Origin: Aptenodytes patagonicus
Taxonomy: Eukaryota; Chordata; Aves; Sphenisciformes; Spheniscidae
Direction of reading: 5' to 3'
DNA: 64,000 nt
NCBI RefSeq assembly: GCF_965638725.1
Contig: NC_134962.1
Span: 2,921,501 to 2,985,500 of the forward strand
In this document: in pieces, positions 1 to 63,067 of the stretch
Layout: every line of letters begins with the position of its first letter
Numbering within the stretch: position 1 is the stretch's first letter
Position numbers and translations under genes: made by a program
The notes under the pieces: generated by a model
Seen by the model: only the letters and a program-made list of their open reading frames with translations
What the model was told of the DNA's origin: nothing
The model's database searches: none

Positions 1-640
1 TAAATGAACTGAGCGGAATAATGCACGCCACGTGTACCGTGGGGTGTAAGACCATATATAGCTTTCAGCAGCTGTGACAATTACAGGGTTTGGGCTGTGA
101 AAAGACGTGTCCCCAGCTAATACTTTTAGCCTCTATTGCTCATCTTGATCTGTCAGAGCGAGGAGGCTGCGGTTATGAGAGATAACAAGCTGTGGTAAGA
201 TACTGCTGCTTTGTTTCAAGCTTGCTAACTTTGCTTCTTGAGTTCTTCTGAAGTAAACCTGTGACTTCTTGAAGTAATTTGGATGTAATCAGCCAGGAAC
301 AAGTGATAACAAGGTCCCATTGTTGCAGGTTAATCTCCTTTAGCAGTGCAGCTGGATCCATGCAACCCCCTCAGCACAACAAATTTGGATGGGAAGAGGT
401 TCCCAATTCAAGCACTGGCTAAGAACAGGGACATTCAGTCTCTGGAGCATCATTTGAACCTGAGGATGATTCCCAGCTGGATTTCATTCCCTCCATGAAG
501 TCAGGATGTGACCAGCGTGTGCATCAGGATCTTAAAGTGAAGGGGTATCCTCAGGAATTAAAGGAGGAAAAAAGAAACAACTAGGATCTCTTAAACATAC
601 CTGTGACAGAGCATTTGGAGAGGACTGCAATAATGACTGC

Positions 641-680
641 TTGACCTTTTCTTGGTCTTCTTGACCTTTTCTTGGTCTTC
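641..680. repeat. Exact tandem duplication, 2 x 20 bp
   Basis: Bases 641-660 and 661-680 are identical (unit TTGACCTTTTCTTGGTCTTC). Two perfect copies with no decay suggest a recent local duplication by slippage or an assembly artefact. No function is implied. Confidence 0.95.
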
Positions 681-2595
681 TCCTGATGGCAGTCTGATGG
701 AGAGAGATGGAGCTGCCTGCGATTGCCTTGCTCTGTGTACACACATCAGGGATCAATATCCCTGCTGAGAATCCCTCAGACCCCATCCAAAACCCCTTAA
801 TCAGGAGAAATCCTTCTTGCCATCCAGACTGGACTCTTGAAGCAACATCCTCTCCGTGAAAAGCTGAGGACGAGGTTATACTCCAGGAAGTAAAAAACCC
901 AGGATACTGAGCAATTTTGGTTTTCTTTCTTCTTTGCTAATTTAAAGTTGTAGTTGGTTTCATGAGTTAAACTCTCAGGGTAGATGTGTGACCCTGCAGC
1001 ACTCATGCAGGAATTCAGATGGTCAGGACTTTGCACAATTTTTAGGAGATGCTGGCAGCTGCTGTGACCATGCGAAGCCAAGTGCCGCTGTATAGTGGCA
1101 CATGGGGGATCCCCGGTGGTAACTGCACATCGGTGATGGCACTGTGTTTTGGCAGCCTCTGCGCTGCCTCATCCAATGGTGCCTTGTTAATGCACCTGCT
1201 AATTAAATAAACCTAATTGGGATCTAAGTTCTACATGTTTTATTCACTAAGGTCCAAATTCAGCTAAGTTAATATTTCGTCTCACGGAAATAAAGGTTTT
1301 TCTGGAGTTCTGCAGGAGACTTTTTAATTAGCCTGCAAAGAGTAACCAAAAAACCAAACCTATTGTCAGGAGATTCAGACTCAGTGCACCTCCACTGGTG
1401 TCCATAATCAAAAGGGGTTGGAGACCACAGTACTGAAGCAAGTGTCCAACTTTCAACGTGTGAGTAGCCCCACTAAAACCAGCGAGGCTACTTGGATGCT
1501 TAAAGGCAGATCCCCTCTGTGTCCAGGCCTCCTGCTATACTAATGCAGATAAGAAATCATACGAATGAAGATTACAAGATCAGGCTCTGGAAGTTTTAAG
1601 TCCCTCTCTTTGAAATACAGGATACATTATCCCTGTGGTTTCACCCTTCTTAATAAACTAAGGAGAGTCAGCGTGTTTTCTCTCAGATGCATGTGGAGTC
1701 TCAGCCAACACATGGTTGCCTTTTACTTAGCTTATCAAGATAAAAGTGCAGGCGGAAAAAATCCTGTTTATGTCAAACTCAGTATTTCGGCAGCAATACC
1801 TTTTGCCTTATCGCACAATGTCTCCTTTGTAGTACAACTGAGTTGGAAAATAGCTGTGCTTATGGGAGGTTTTTAGAAGCAGGAGGCAGTACAAGAGATG
1901 GAGGAAACCTTAAGAAATGGCACAATGGCCAGGTACTGACCTGCACGGCTGCAACCCAGCCTTTCCCATGCTGTTCCCAGCAGTTTCCAGAGCACGTAAC
2001 ACAAACCAGCCTAACCCCAGCCTGCTCTCGGCAGCCTTGAGCTCCTGTTTTAATTCTGATGTCAGGTTGCCTGACCCTACAGCGCAGAGCGAGACTTCCC
2101 TATGCAGTTTGTAAGGAATGTTTCATCTGCATTCATTAAAAAAATAAACTGGTCTTTGTTCCTATTGCCTCCGCCATCCAAAAACCGTCTTCATGGCACT
2201 ACAAATACTGCCAAAGTTTCTTCGGCCCACAGCTTTCTGGGTGAGGTAAATTGGTTTATTCTCTGGGTGTATTCCTTTTACCTGTAATAAAATGTGTTTT
2301 ATTGTGTCTGACTGCATTAATTGGTGCCCTGGTTATGTGCAGTGCACATAATTGAGATAATCAATATACTTTACCATTTAAAACCAGTAGGATTTGTGAT
2401 CAAGTCAGAGTCTGTCTCCTAATCTTAGGTAGTCAGGGTTTGCGTGTTTGCTCTGTTTCTGTTGTTGTTTCTGTTTCTCTCTGTGGCTGATGTGAATAAC
2501 AAAAATGTTGTTAATATAAGGTTTTTAACATTCGTAGCGCTTTAGGACTAATCCTGCTTCCTTGGGGTATAGTCAGGCAATGCTCTCCTCGAGTA

Positions 2596-2618
2596 AAATG
2601 ATAGAGACTCTATCATTT
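2596..2618. repeat. 23-bp inverted repeat, 11-bp perfect arms
   Basis: Arms AAATGATAGAG (2596-2606) and CTCTATCATTT (2608-2618) are perfect reverse complements around a single base. The spacing is too tight for a hairpin loop without losing inner pairs, so it could equally be a symmetrical protein-binding site. It lies about 1.4 kb upstream of the NKAIN4 start codon. Confidence 0.9.
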
Positions 2619-3872
2619 CAGCTACCGTCTCCTTCTCACACCACTGTAATAAGCAGTGTGGCATGCTTATTTAAAGGAAAGCAGAGCTGGTCACTCATGG
2701 TACAGTCACACCCTGCTTTGGAGGCAGAAGCAAACCCTGACTTGCTTCAGAGGAAGAAGGAACGGCCTAAGAGTAAGAGAGCAAACTGTCGTGCAGCCAT
2801 TGGAGTCACTGGAGATTGCAAAGAGACGGCATCATCATCAGATGAGGCTCGCCCAAAGCTTCTTATCCTGTTGTGTTGAGCTTAGCAACAAGTCTGTCCC
2901 GATCACAACACGTGGTGTGTGACCAGAAACGTGTACGGCAGGGAGGGCTGACGTGATCCCGTGTCTTCTGGAGCCCGCTCCTCCTTCTGGAGTGGAGGCA
3001 ATGTGAAGCACTCGGGCATGTAAAGGAGGTGGTTGTGTGCTCGTGGATTTGCTCTACTATTCGTAATTGAAGTAGGCTGACTAGGTTTTCTACAGATGCA
3101 GGGTACGGCGAGTGGTTCATGGGCGGTGCTCAAGTAGAAGCTCTTCTTGGAAGAAGAGAGATGGTCCCGGACATCCCTGTGCTACTAGTCAGCTGTGACT
3201 CATACACAACCCTGGGTATATACTTTACCCACAAACGTGCATTTTAAAGAATTCCTTGTCTTATCCCCCTTTCTGAGTTTGTCTTCCGTGTGCACTCTCG
3301 CTGACAAATTCTATGGGAAGAGCGATTGTATTTTAAGCTAATTCTGGGCTTCGTGATTTTTAGGGTGAGCATGCCAGCACCTGAATGGGGAGGAAGGTGA
3401 TGGGCATATGTGGAAGGGGGAGAGGAGCTCCTGATTCCCGTTGCCTAGGGTGCCCTATAGGCTCTGTGTCCTATATACACAGCTCGCCTGCCCCGTGCAC
3501 CCCTCTGTCCCGGCACATAGCCGGCGCTCCCGGCCAGCGGCAGAGCCGGCTCCGCCTGGGGAAAAGCGTCCCATCGAGGGAAGAAATCAGGGGCTGCCCC
3601 CACCAGCCCTCGCCAGGGGAAAAGGAGCTGCCCCCGGCTGCGCCGCTCTGCCTGGCTCAGCCTCCCGCGGGAGGGCTCTGGCCCGGGAGCATCCCCCCTC
3701 GGCTGCGAGGGCTCCGGGAGGGGGGGGAGCATCCCGGCGGCGGCAGCGAGCCCCCGCCCCGCAAGCCCTGCCCGCATTTGGGACGGCAGCCGCCGCCGGG
3801 GCATTGCCCTTTTAAGCTGTGGCCCCACTGCCTCCTCCCCGGCTCCCGGAGGGGCTCCGGCAGCCGCCGCGA

Positions 3873-3929
3873 CCTCCCTCTCTCCCTCCCTCCCCTCCCT
3901 TCCCTCCCCTCCCCTCCCTCCCTCCCCGC
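3873..3929. repeat. Polypyrimidine (TCCC)n-type tract in promoter
   Basis: About 57 bases of almost pure C/T made of CCCT/CCTC units sit just upstream of the NKAIN4 first exon. The minus strand is correspondingly a run of G-triplets. Such tracts can form triplex or G-quadruplex DNA and bind SP/KLF-type factors in other promoters; whether this one does is inference. Confidence 0.85.
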
Positions 3930-4035
3930 TCCCGGCGGCGGCGAGCGGCAGCTGCGGGCCGGGGTGCGGAGAGCCCCAGGGCGGCGGCGGGGCCGCAGCG
4001 AGCCGGGCTGCCCCTGCCCCCGCTGCTCGGGGACC

Positions 4036-56284
<52,249 letters not shown>

Positions 56285-56285
<1 letters not shown>

Positions 56286-56290
56286 ATAAA
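56285..56290 (+). terminator. NKAIN4: AATAAA sharing the last base of the NKAIN4 stop codon
   Basis: The stop TAA (56283-56285) runs straight into ATAAA, creating AATAAA at 56285-56290. If used, the 3' UTR would be only about 15-30 bases. Downstream signals at 56528-56533 and 57590-57599 are more conventional. Confidence 0.35.
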
Positions 56291-57620
56291 GAGGAGCCAG
56301 AGGATGGATAAACCTTGTACTCCACCATCAGAGGTGCTGCAGGAAGCAATCCCCGGTGCCCAGATCTTTGGCAGAGGAAATGCAGGATGTGAACTCCATT
56401 CCATTTTTTGTTCCTTGTCTTCTTTTCAAATGCAATGAATGTACATTGAAGAATGTCCACGCGGTTGGTTTTTAATTCTCCAAGTGCCCTGATGAACCAT
56501 TCCTACCATAGTCTGGTGGTACTAGCCAATAAATGGCATGGGCCTGAAGACCTCAGGCAGAACAGGTTCACTCAGAGCCTCTCTCAAGAGATACAGCTGA
56601 AGTCGGAGCTGCTTCCTTGCACCATGGATCCATAAAGAAGCAAGCACTGCATAACACCCTGGGACATTTCATGTTTTGTAGTTAGCTTCTTCCCCTTTTC
56701 CTTTCCCTTGTTCTGAAAAGAGCCTAAATCCCCTAACACAACTTCATCTCCTCCCTGCCCGTATAGAACTAGGTGGGGGCTATTTACATTTGAGTTACTT
56801 AGGCTTTTTTTTTTTTTTTTTTAAGTTATAGATGAGAGCTCTTCCCTTCTTCCTCCCCCTGCCCATCCAGGATTGCCTTCCTCATTCTCTAGACATGGTC
56901 GGCGCCTTAGCAGTAGGCATTTGTCCTGGATTTCAGTGTTCTGTGACCTAACTCCTGTAAAGCTGCACGGCTAAAAACTAGTACAAGCACCAAATCTTTA
57001 CTCAGCATGGAGCTTAGCCCCATTTCAACATGCCAAGCCATTCTCAGAGCAGCTGCAGCTTACTCTGGGTTTGCCCATCTACATTAAATTAACACTGGTG
57101 TAGCCATATACACAGCTGAAAGCTGCTGCAGGACACTGGAAAATGCCTAGTTCTTCATGGATCACAGATGTTTCTGTACCTGCCTTCTTCACTGAGCAGC
57201 CACGCTTATTCAAGGCACAAGCCTTGCAACATCCTGATGGAAGGGGTTTTTCTGCGACAGGATAATTTTGAGGGGAGGGAATGGGCTGAATGAAAGGGGA
57301 ATATAAGTGTAATTAAGTTGCATTAATGAGCTGCAGCAATTAATTAAAACAAACAAAAAACAATGTCAGTTTTGTTAGCTACATCTCCCAGCATGTTATG
57401 TGTCAAGCAGAGAAAGAGCACTTGTCAGCCATCTGTGCCGTTCTTTGGCTGGTACGTTCCAAGTGCTATTGTAATTCTTTATTGTCTTGCCTAATCTGTT
57501 TGAGACTACTTGGCATTTTTGAGTAATGCTTTTCAGAAGAGTCAAGCTAGAAGCCATGCTAGGGAGGGGAAGTGTGAGGAAAGAATTAAAATAAATAAAA
57601 ACATTAAGTGCTAAGTCAAA
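56286..57620 (+). other. NKAIN4: Probable NKAIN4 3' UTR
   Basis: Non-coding sequence downstream of the stop. Candidate poly(A) signals are AATAAA at 56528-56533 and an overlapping pair at 57590-57599. The end of the transcript cannot be settled without RNA data. Confidence 0.5.
57590..57599 (+). terminator. Overlapping AATAAA poly(A) signals
   Basis: Two overlapping AATAAA hexamers (57590-57595 and 57594-57599) lie about 1.3 kb past the NKAIN4 stop. They are a plausible distal polyadenylation point. Confidence 0.4.
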
Positions 57621-60600
57621 GACAGAATGATGCACCTTTATTTGTCCCATTCCAAAGGGCCCAGGAAACAAAATTCTCTTCTATAAACCCAAAAGTATAA
57701 GCACTAAGAGAACATTTTTTCTTTCTGTGCAACTTCCATTCCAGATACCCGCTGCAGCCTAACATCCTGAGTTCTGATCAGCTGTGAGTAAAAGAAAAAC
57801 GTTGTCTTCTACAGGTATTTTTCCTTCTTTTAGCCAGTAGAAGCCACGGCTTCTGACTGAGCAGAACAGACAGCTGACAGTTGCTGGTTTGATAGTAGTT
57901 TCATCATTTGAGGACAAAAAAAAGCTCAACCCTGTTTAAAACAGCTCTGCCTGACAAAACATAACTACCTCCCATATTAGTCAACACTGTGCCACTACCA
58001 AGTTAAAACAAAATATCAGTGGAACACAAGCTACTACACCATTTAGATAGCATGCATAGCAGTGTGCATACACAATCTCTTAGCATGTTCTCCACCTCTT
58101 CTTTGATTCAGTTCATTTCTGTATTACACTCATTCCTACTTGCTCACCTAACGTTACCTGGAGGGGCAGAAAAAGGAATGGAAGAATACATATCCTCTAG
58201 TCAATGAGATTATTCCATGAAAGACTTCATTTATATGGGGCTTTGAAATTAATCTTCCCTTTCCTCATCAGAAAACACTGACTTGACACTTTTTTTGGTT
58301 TATTACGATTTCTTTTCCTCAGAGAGAAATGTTGTCCATCAGACACCAGTATTCTTTATTGGCCGTGTTTGAGTGCAACCAAAATTCAGCACAGATGGTG
58401 GAGAAAGCACAGTTTCAGCTTTGAACAGCTGAAACATTTCACTAGTAGTTTCAGGAAGGAATTCTTCTGGATGGTAGTATGAAGTTGGAAGGAACTCTGA
58501 ATTATTTTGAGCTCTGCATGTTTTTAACACTATACGTCTCAAACTGACCAAGCCTTGACGCCACATTTACTAAGAAAACTCATCAGAAACACTTGCCAAG
58601 TACTCTAAAGAGACTAAGCATCAAACTACGCACCTAATGGCATGCCTCTTGACTGTAATACACACTGCTAAAGATCAATTAAATAAATACAAGTGTGATG
58701 ACCGAGTAGCTCCATAACTACCACCCAAGTTATGATGAACACAGGTAATTAAGTATCTTTTAACACAGGTAAAATAAGGGGTCAGGTAAGCCTATAATAT
58801 TTAATATCAATGACTGCCATAAATCATCCAAAAAAAAAAATCAGTCTGAGAAGAAAGAAAATAAGCTACCAAGGATCATATTCCACACTTAATTAGCTCC
58901 TCTAGTTTTCATTAGCAGAGCCATTCATCCTTCATACTCTGACAACCCTTCCTCCTGGTCTGCTTGTGCTAGACCTACTCTAAGTACGGCAAGGTCATGC
59001 AATGACCCTGTTCTGTTGGGGTAGGGACTCCCAGACATTTGCATCTCCAACGTGCTGCAAGAGTAAAGAGCAGCTGAAGGTTTTGCTCCAGTGGGTTCCC
59101 TTATCGCCAGGTTAGGAGTGCCCTCTATTGGGGATAGGCATCACTTGAGATACTGCTAGTCAACAAACAACGTGTACCTGTTTCTGAAAGGACATCTTCC
59201 CATAGAAAAAAAAAAACAGCTCCACCCTTCCAGATGTGGAAAAGTCACAATTGTCAAAGTGTTAAATAAAAGAAGCCCCAGAAATAGCTGGTATATTTAC
59301 AGCCTTGTAATCCTGTTGATGATGCTCAGGCAAGGTTCCAGCCACACTGAGCTAAAGTTTAGGAGGAAATAACACTATTCCAACACTGAGCTGGTTTTGT
59401 TTTCCCTTCTCAGATTAGCACATCTACTTAAACTGTAAGCTTTTGCTGTTATTTACAGAGGCAAAATAAAGCCAACGATAGCTTGAACCCAGACACAACA
59501 CCTAATTTGGCATGTGGTGCAGTTCTGTTCCCTGTGAAAGCTGCTGTCTGGCAAAGACCTGCCAATTCCTTGAAGAGTTGGAGAGTTTAAACTACTCAAC
59601 TAGTAATTTCTCTCATCTTTGCCAAGAGCTGCATTAATATTACCTTCTTCTGAAGGCAAGGATGAAAAGATCTGCCTTCCCACATGTCCCAGGGATAACT
59701 GACACGTTAAAGTTACTCAGAGACAAGCCTATAACCCTGTTCAGTATCCAGGTCTGGAACCAAACAGAAGCAACTCCAGAGCCAGTGCTCCAGTCTCTGC
59801 AGATGTGTTTAAGAGCCACATACCAAAACTCTGCATCAAGTTCAAATGCAGAATTATTCCCCACTTACACAGCTTCATGTATCGGGTCCTTATCCTCCTC
59901 CATCCTTACCCCTTCTTTTGCAGTTAAGAGAGTCTGGAGGACCCACATGCTGTCTTGTGAATTCCAAAGGAAGCTAATGGATGGCAAGAACAGTTGCTTC
60001 TCTCACTCATGCCCACGTAGTACTGAAAGACAGAAGTTCAAGTGATCTACAACCTGATGCTGCTCTAACATCTTAGGATACCACCACACCCCCTGCCCCA
60101 GTAGGGCATTATACTAGAATCAGATACTCAGACCTCTGTAAGATAATCAAAAGAAAAACTTTTTATTCCGTGAAAAAGAACAGTTAATTTTAAAAAACAT
60201 ATTTCCTTTCCCCTGCAGTTAACAACCTGTAGTATTGACAAAACTTTCTCTTTGGCTACATGATAGAATGTTCCATTTAAAACAAGAATCATCAGTTTAG
60301 CCAGCAAACAGAAGTCCTAAAAAGGTAAGTTTCCATAGCTATCTTCTAGTAGGATAGTACCCAACAGCCAGGGAAGAGGTTCTGTAAGAAGCTTCCATGA
60401 GATCATCTAGTGACCCTGACCATCAAAGAGCCTTTCACCTTCTGTCTAGGGAGGTCAGCTGAGAGTAAAGAGATTGGAGAGTCTACAACAGGCCAGGCTT
60501 TTCACTTAGTTATGTGGATTTGAGTATTACTGAAACATTCCGTCAATTGTTGACAATTCAATGGGGGTGGGGGGGAGGACAGCAAAGAGCTCAGAAGAAA

Positions 60601-61116
60601 GATGGATTCTCCCTCCCCCACAATACATTGCTGCTGAGTATTCTAGTCTCAACAGAATGCATTTTGTATAAAAATACTCCCATTTTGACTCAGACTTACT
60701 GAAGGAAGTCACCAACTCTAGAGATTATTCTGCTAAACAACTGCTAAATGAGAGAAAAAGAACCAGAGACAGTCTACTGAAAACAGCCCTTGATTTCAAC
60801 ACAGAGCAGGGATTCTTTTGAGAATGCAGGAGTTTGGAGAAGGAGAATCTCTGTCAACAAAAGCCTCTTTTTGGAGGACAAAAGAAACCAGCAGAGTTTT
60901 TCTGGAGCAGTCCTACAGCAAGAATACAGCAAACCAGAAACTCTTACTAGAAACACTGTGCATAAGAGGCACATTCAGTAAGTTTTTACACTTATGCCAA
61001 GCTGCCCTGCAAATAAGATTGCTCCAGCATCAATCAAACTATTTACTTATTTTCTTCCTCTGCTGTATTATGAATGAGTTGTATAGACTTATCTTTCCCC
61101 TTGGGCACGTCTCGGT
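57621..61116. other. Convergent 3' region between NKAIN4 and BIRC7
   Basis: No gene is recognised. The right-hand part, down to about 60.14 kb, is the likely 3' UTR of the minus-strand BIRC7 transcript: its first AATAAA after the stop is at 60162-60167. Open frames of up to about 127 codons on the plus strand lack recognisable domains. A possible alternative NKAIN4 last exon at 57745-57787 is discussed as a finding. Confidence 0.6.
60162..60167 (-). terminator. BIRC7: Minus-strand AATAAA, candidate BIRC7 poly(A) signal
   Basis: TTTATT on the plus strand is the first AATAAA met on the minus strand below the BIRC7 stop, about 950 bases downstream of it. The implied 3' UTR is about 1 kb. Confidence 0.5.
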
Positions 61117-61319
61117 TCAGGACATGAAAGTCCTCACACTTCCCCGGATGACCGCTCTGCAGATAGGACACAATCTCAAATTGAGGGCACATTCTCCACA
61201 AGCTACCAGGTGGCCACAGGGAACAAACACAACAGACACATCTCTGTCCATGCACACTTTGCACATCCTTTCCTCTTGCAGGCGTCGGAGCTGTTCTTCC
61301 GTGCTCATCCGAGACTCAT
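61117..61319 (-). CDS. BIRC7: BIRC7 terminal RING exon
   Basis: After the acceptor TTTTTTGGTAAAG the exon reads AT-GAG-TCT, giving [18 protein letters not shown] and the complete RING, then the C-terminus VRTFMS and stop. All eight zinc ligands are present. The terminal aromatic-x-Ser is the usual IAP ending that supports RING dimer and E2 contact. Confidence 0.93.
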
Positions 61320-63067
61320 CTTTACCAAAAAAGAAAAAAAAAAAGCCCAAACCGTTAGTATTAGAACAGCTCCAGAGTGCAGTCCTGTCATCTCAGGAAG
61401 TCACACTGCAACTTGCTCATCATCTTGTTCAGAAACTGACTGCGAAGGTGGCAAAAGTACCTCTTAGGCAAATTTCATTTAAGCTGGAAAACTACAGCTA
61501 TTATAGACTCTGGCTTATCTACACAAGATTCAGCATAGCTACACATGCTGGCCTGAGCAGGGACAGAGATCAACATCTTTTTACTGTAATATGTAAATTA
61601 TCCTGATAAACCAAATTTTTTGTATAACAGTCTGCTTCACAGTGGAATTCTAATTCCTGACTAAGGGTCTCTCTATGTTCAGTTACCATTCAAGCTAGCA
61701 CACATTCCCCTTCAGGATTAGAAAATGAATGAATACAATGACCACCGATACCATTACTATAAAAAAATCATCCCAATTATGCCTAGGCTCAATTTCACCA
61801 CCACTGTCAGCCCAGTGCACCTGATTCCTTTTGTTGCACAGATTGTATTTCTTCTCTTGAACTTGATGTTTCAGTCTCTCTCTCAACAGCATCTGTATAA
61901 CCAGGAAAGAAGATGGCATTAAATGCTACCCCTTTCTTCCCTCTTCAGACAGTCCTGTTTAAAAAGATGAAATATCCTGGATTTCAGCAGCTTTAGGTTA
62001 AACACCTCTTTACTCCGCTGTTAACTTCACACACTCAGCCTGGTGAAGCTGATGTTCTCTGTGGTGCTTCAGTCACTATGTGTGTTAACCTCCCTACCAA
62101 GACATGTCCACATCACATTGTCTCCTCAGCAAAGTTGGTTTATCTGTCAGACAGCAGGAGCCATCAGCTGCTCATTCCTGCTCCTGTGCTACTATTTAAT
62201 CATACTTCCAGTTTTGTGGAAACCTTTTTTTTTTTTTGCCTTAGCTAAAGAGATGGCAGACCACGATATGGAGACAGGAGCTTTGGAAAGCAGGCTTGCT
62301 ACCAGAGAAAGCCTGTGTGGAACTCCATCTTCAAATAAACTTCACTTGGCAAACAGACTCCCCAAGACAGAAAACACAAGACAGACGCAGATAAGTTAAG
62401 GAGAATATGTGTTATCAGAACAAAAGGTGTGGCTATTTCTGATCAAGCCATTGATTCAATTTTAAATAGGCTTGGAGTACTCATCCATTCTAGAAGCCTT
62501 GCTTCAGACAACTGCCTCTGTCTGCATCAGATGTGAATTTGTGCACAAGCCTCCACATCGTGCAGCTGTCTGCTGCTGCAGGTCTAAGGGCAGCAGAAAA
62601 TATCGAGGATATCTACACCATAGGCTATTGGAGGCAGATATATCTATCACAGCTCCTTCAGGTTTCTTTAAAGCAGAACCTCATTCTTCAGCCTCTCAAA
62701 GAAAGGCAGGCTTGGGTACATTGCTACTCTTAATTCCAGCCTAGGAAGAGAGAAGGCAGACCCGCAAGACACTCACAGCAGTGCTCAAGATGAAGTGAAT
62801 AAGAAATTAAACATCCACCAAGAACGTGGGTGTGCGAGTCAGGCATACCTCTGCTTTCCTCTGCACTGCTGCTCTCTTCCCATTCTGGCTGAAGCAGATC
62901 AGAAATCAGTTCAGGCTCAGAAAGGTAGAAAGTCCCAGTCAGCATGTATTTATTCTCTACCAGGCTAGCCACCCAGGTGGGGTCAAAGCCCATCTGCAGG
63001 ACATTCTGCACTATGGTAAACTGATCCAGAGAGGGAAGAGCCTGCAATTCCCAATTCCTCAGAGGAT
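61117..63067 (-). CDS. BIRC7: BIRC7-like IAP E3 ubiquitin ligase, 3' part (UBA + RING)
   Basis: Joined on the minus strand, exons 62849-63067, 61821-61892 and 61117-61319 encode about 164 C-terminal residues. A UBA domain with an MGF loop ([19 protein letters not shown]...) comes first, then a short polar linker, then an IAP-type RING with C-x2-C-x11-C-x-H-x3-C-x2-C-x6-C-x2-C spacing, ending RTFMS. IAP proteins bind and ubiquitinate caspases and IAP antagonists in the cytosol; the UBA binds ubiquitin chains and the RING recruits E2. The RING ([28 protein letters not shown]) is closest, from memory, to BIRC7 and BIRC2/3. The convergent arrangement beside NKAIN4 is that of human BIRC7, which decides the name. 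The BIR domains and start codon lie beyond 64000. An XIAP-like paralogue is the main alternative. Confidence 0.85.
61320..61820 (-). other. BIRC7 last intron
   Basis: The intron is 501 bp on the minus strand, GT-AG, with a T-rich tract immediately before the RING exon. Nothing else was seen. Confidence 0.65.
61821..61892 (-). CDS. BIRC7: BIRC7 72-nt linker exon
   Basis: Between GGTTATACAG|AT and TCAG|GTGCAC lies a symmetric exon of exactly 24 codons. It encodes a polar stretch, [20 protein letters not shown] then KES, resembling the Q/S/E-rich linker before the RING in XIAP (which has an SLQKE word there). Phases match both neighbours. The donor GTGCAC is weak, so the exon may be skipped; skipping keeps the frame. 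Confidence 0.65.
61893..62848 (-). other. BIRC7 penultimate intron
   Basis: The intron is 956 bp on the minus strand, GT-AG. The plus-strand frame at 62043-62399 (118 codons) is antisense and without a recognisable domain. Confidence 0.65.
62849..63067 (-). CDS. BIRC7: BIRC7 UBA exon
   Basis: A 219-nt exon bounded on the minus strand by TTTACAG|AT and AGAG|GTATGC. It starts [20 protein letters not shown] and continues through the UBA helices to SSAEESR. The alignment with the XIAP UBA (MGF loop, [15 protein letters not shown]) is clear by eye. Confidence 0.85.

Larger units (their letters stand above)
1..3400. other. Intergenic region upstream of NKAIN4
   Basis: I see no gene here. The open frames are all short (about 105 codons or less), overlap on both strands, lack family resemblance and carry no convincing splice context. 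The stretch has ordinary base composition until it becomes CpG-rich after about 3.4 kb. It holds an exact 20-bp tandem duplication (641-680) and a 23-bp near-perfect palindrome (2596-2618), listed separately. In human the gene on this side of NKAIN4 is ARFGAP1 in the opposite orientation; none of its coding sequence is recognisable here. Confidence 0.6.

Noticed and set aside
60818-61606. 262-codon plus-strand frame
   Set aside because: It is antisense to the conserved BIRC7 RING exon; its lower part is the mirror of that exon, the A-run is the reverse of the intron pyrimidine tract, and it begins in the BIRC7 3' UTR.
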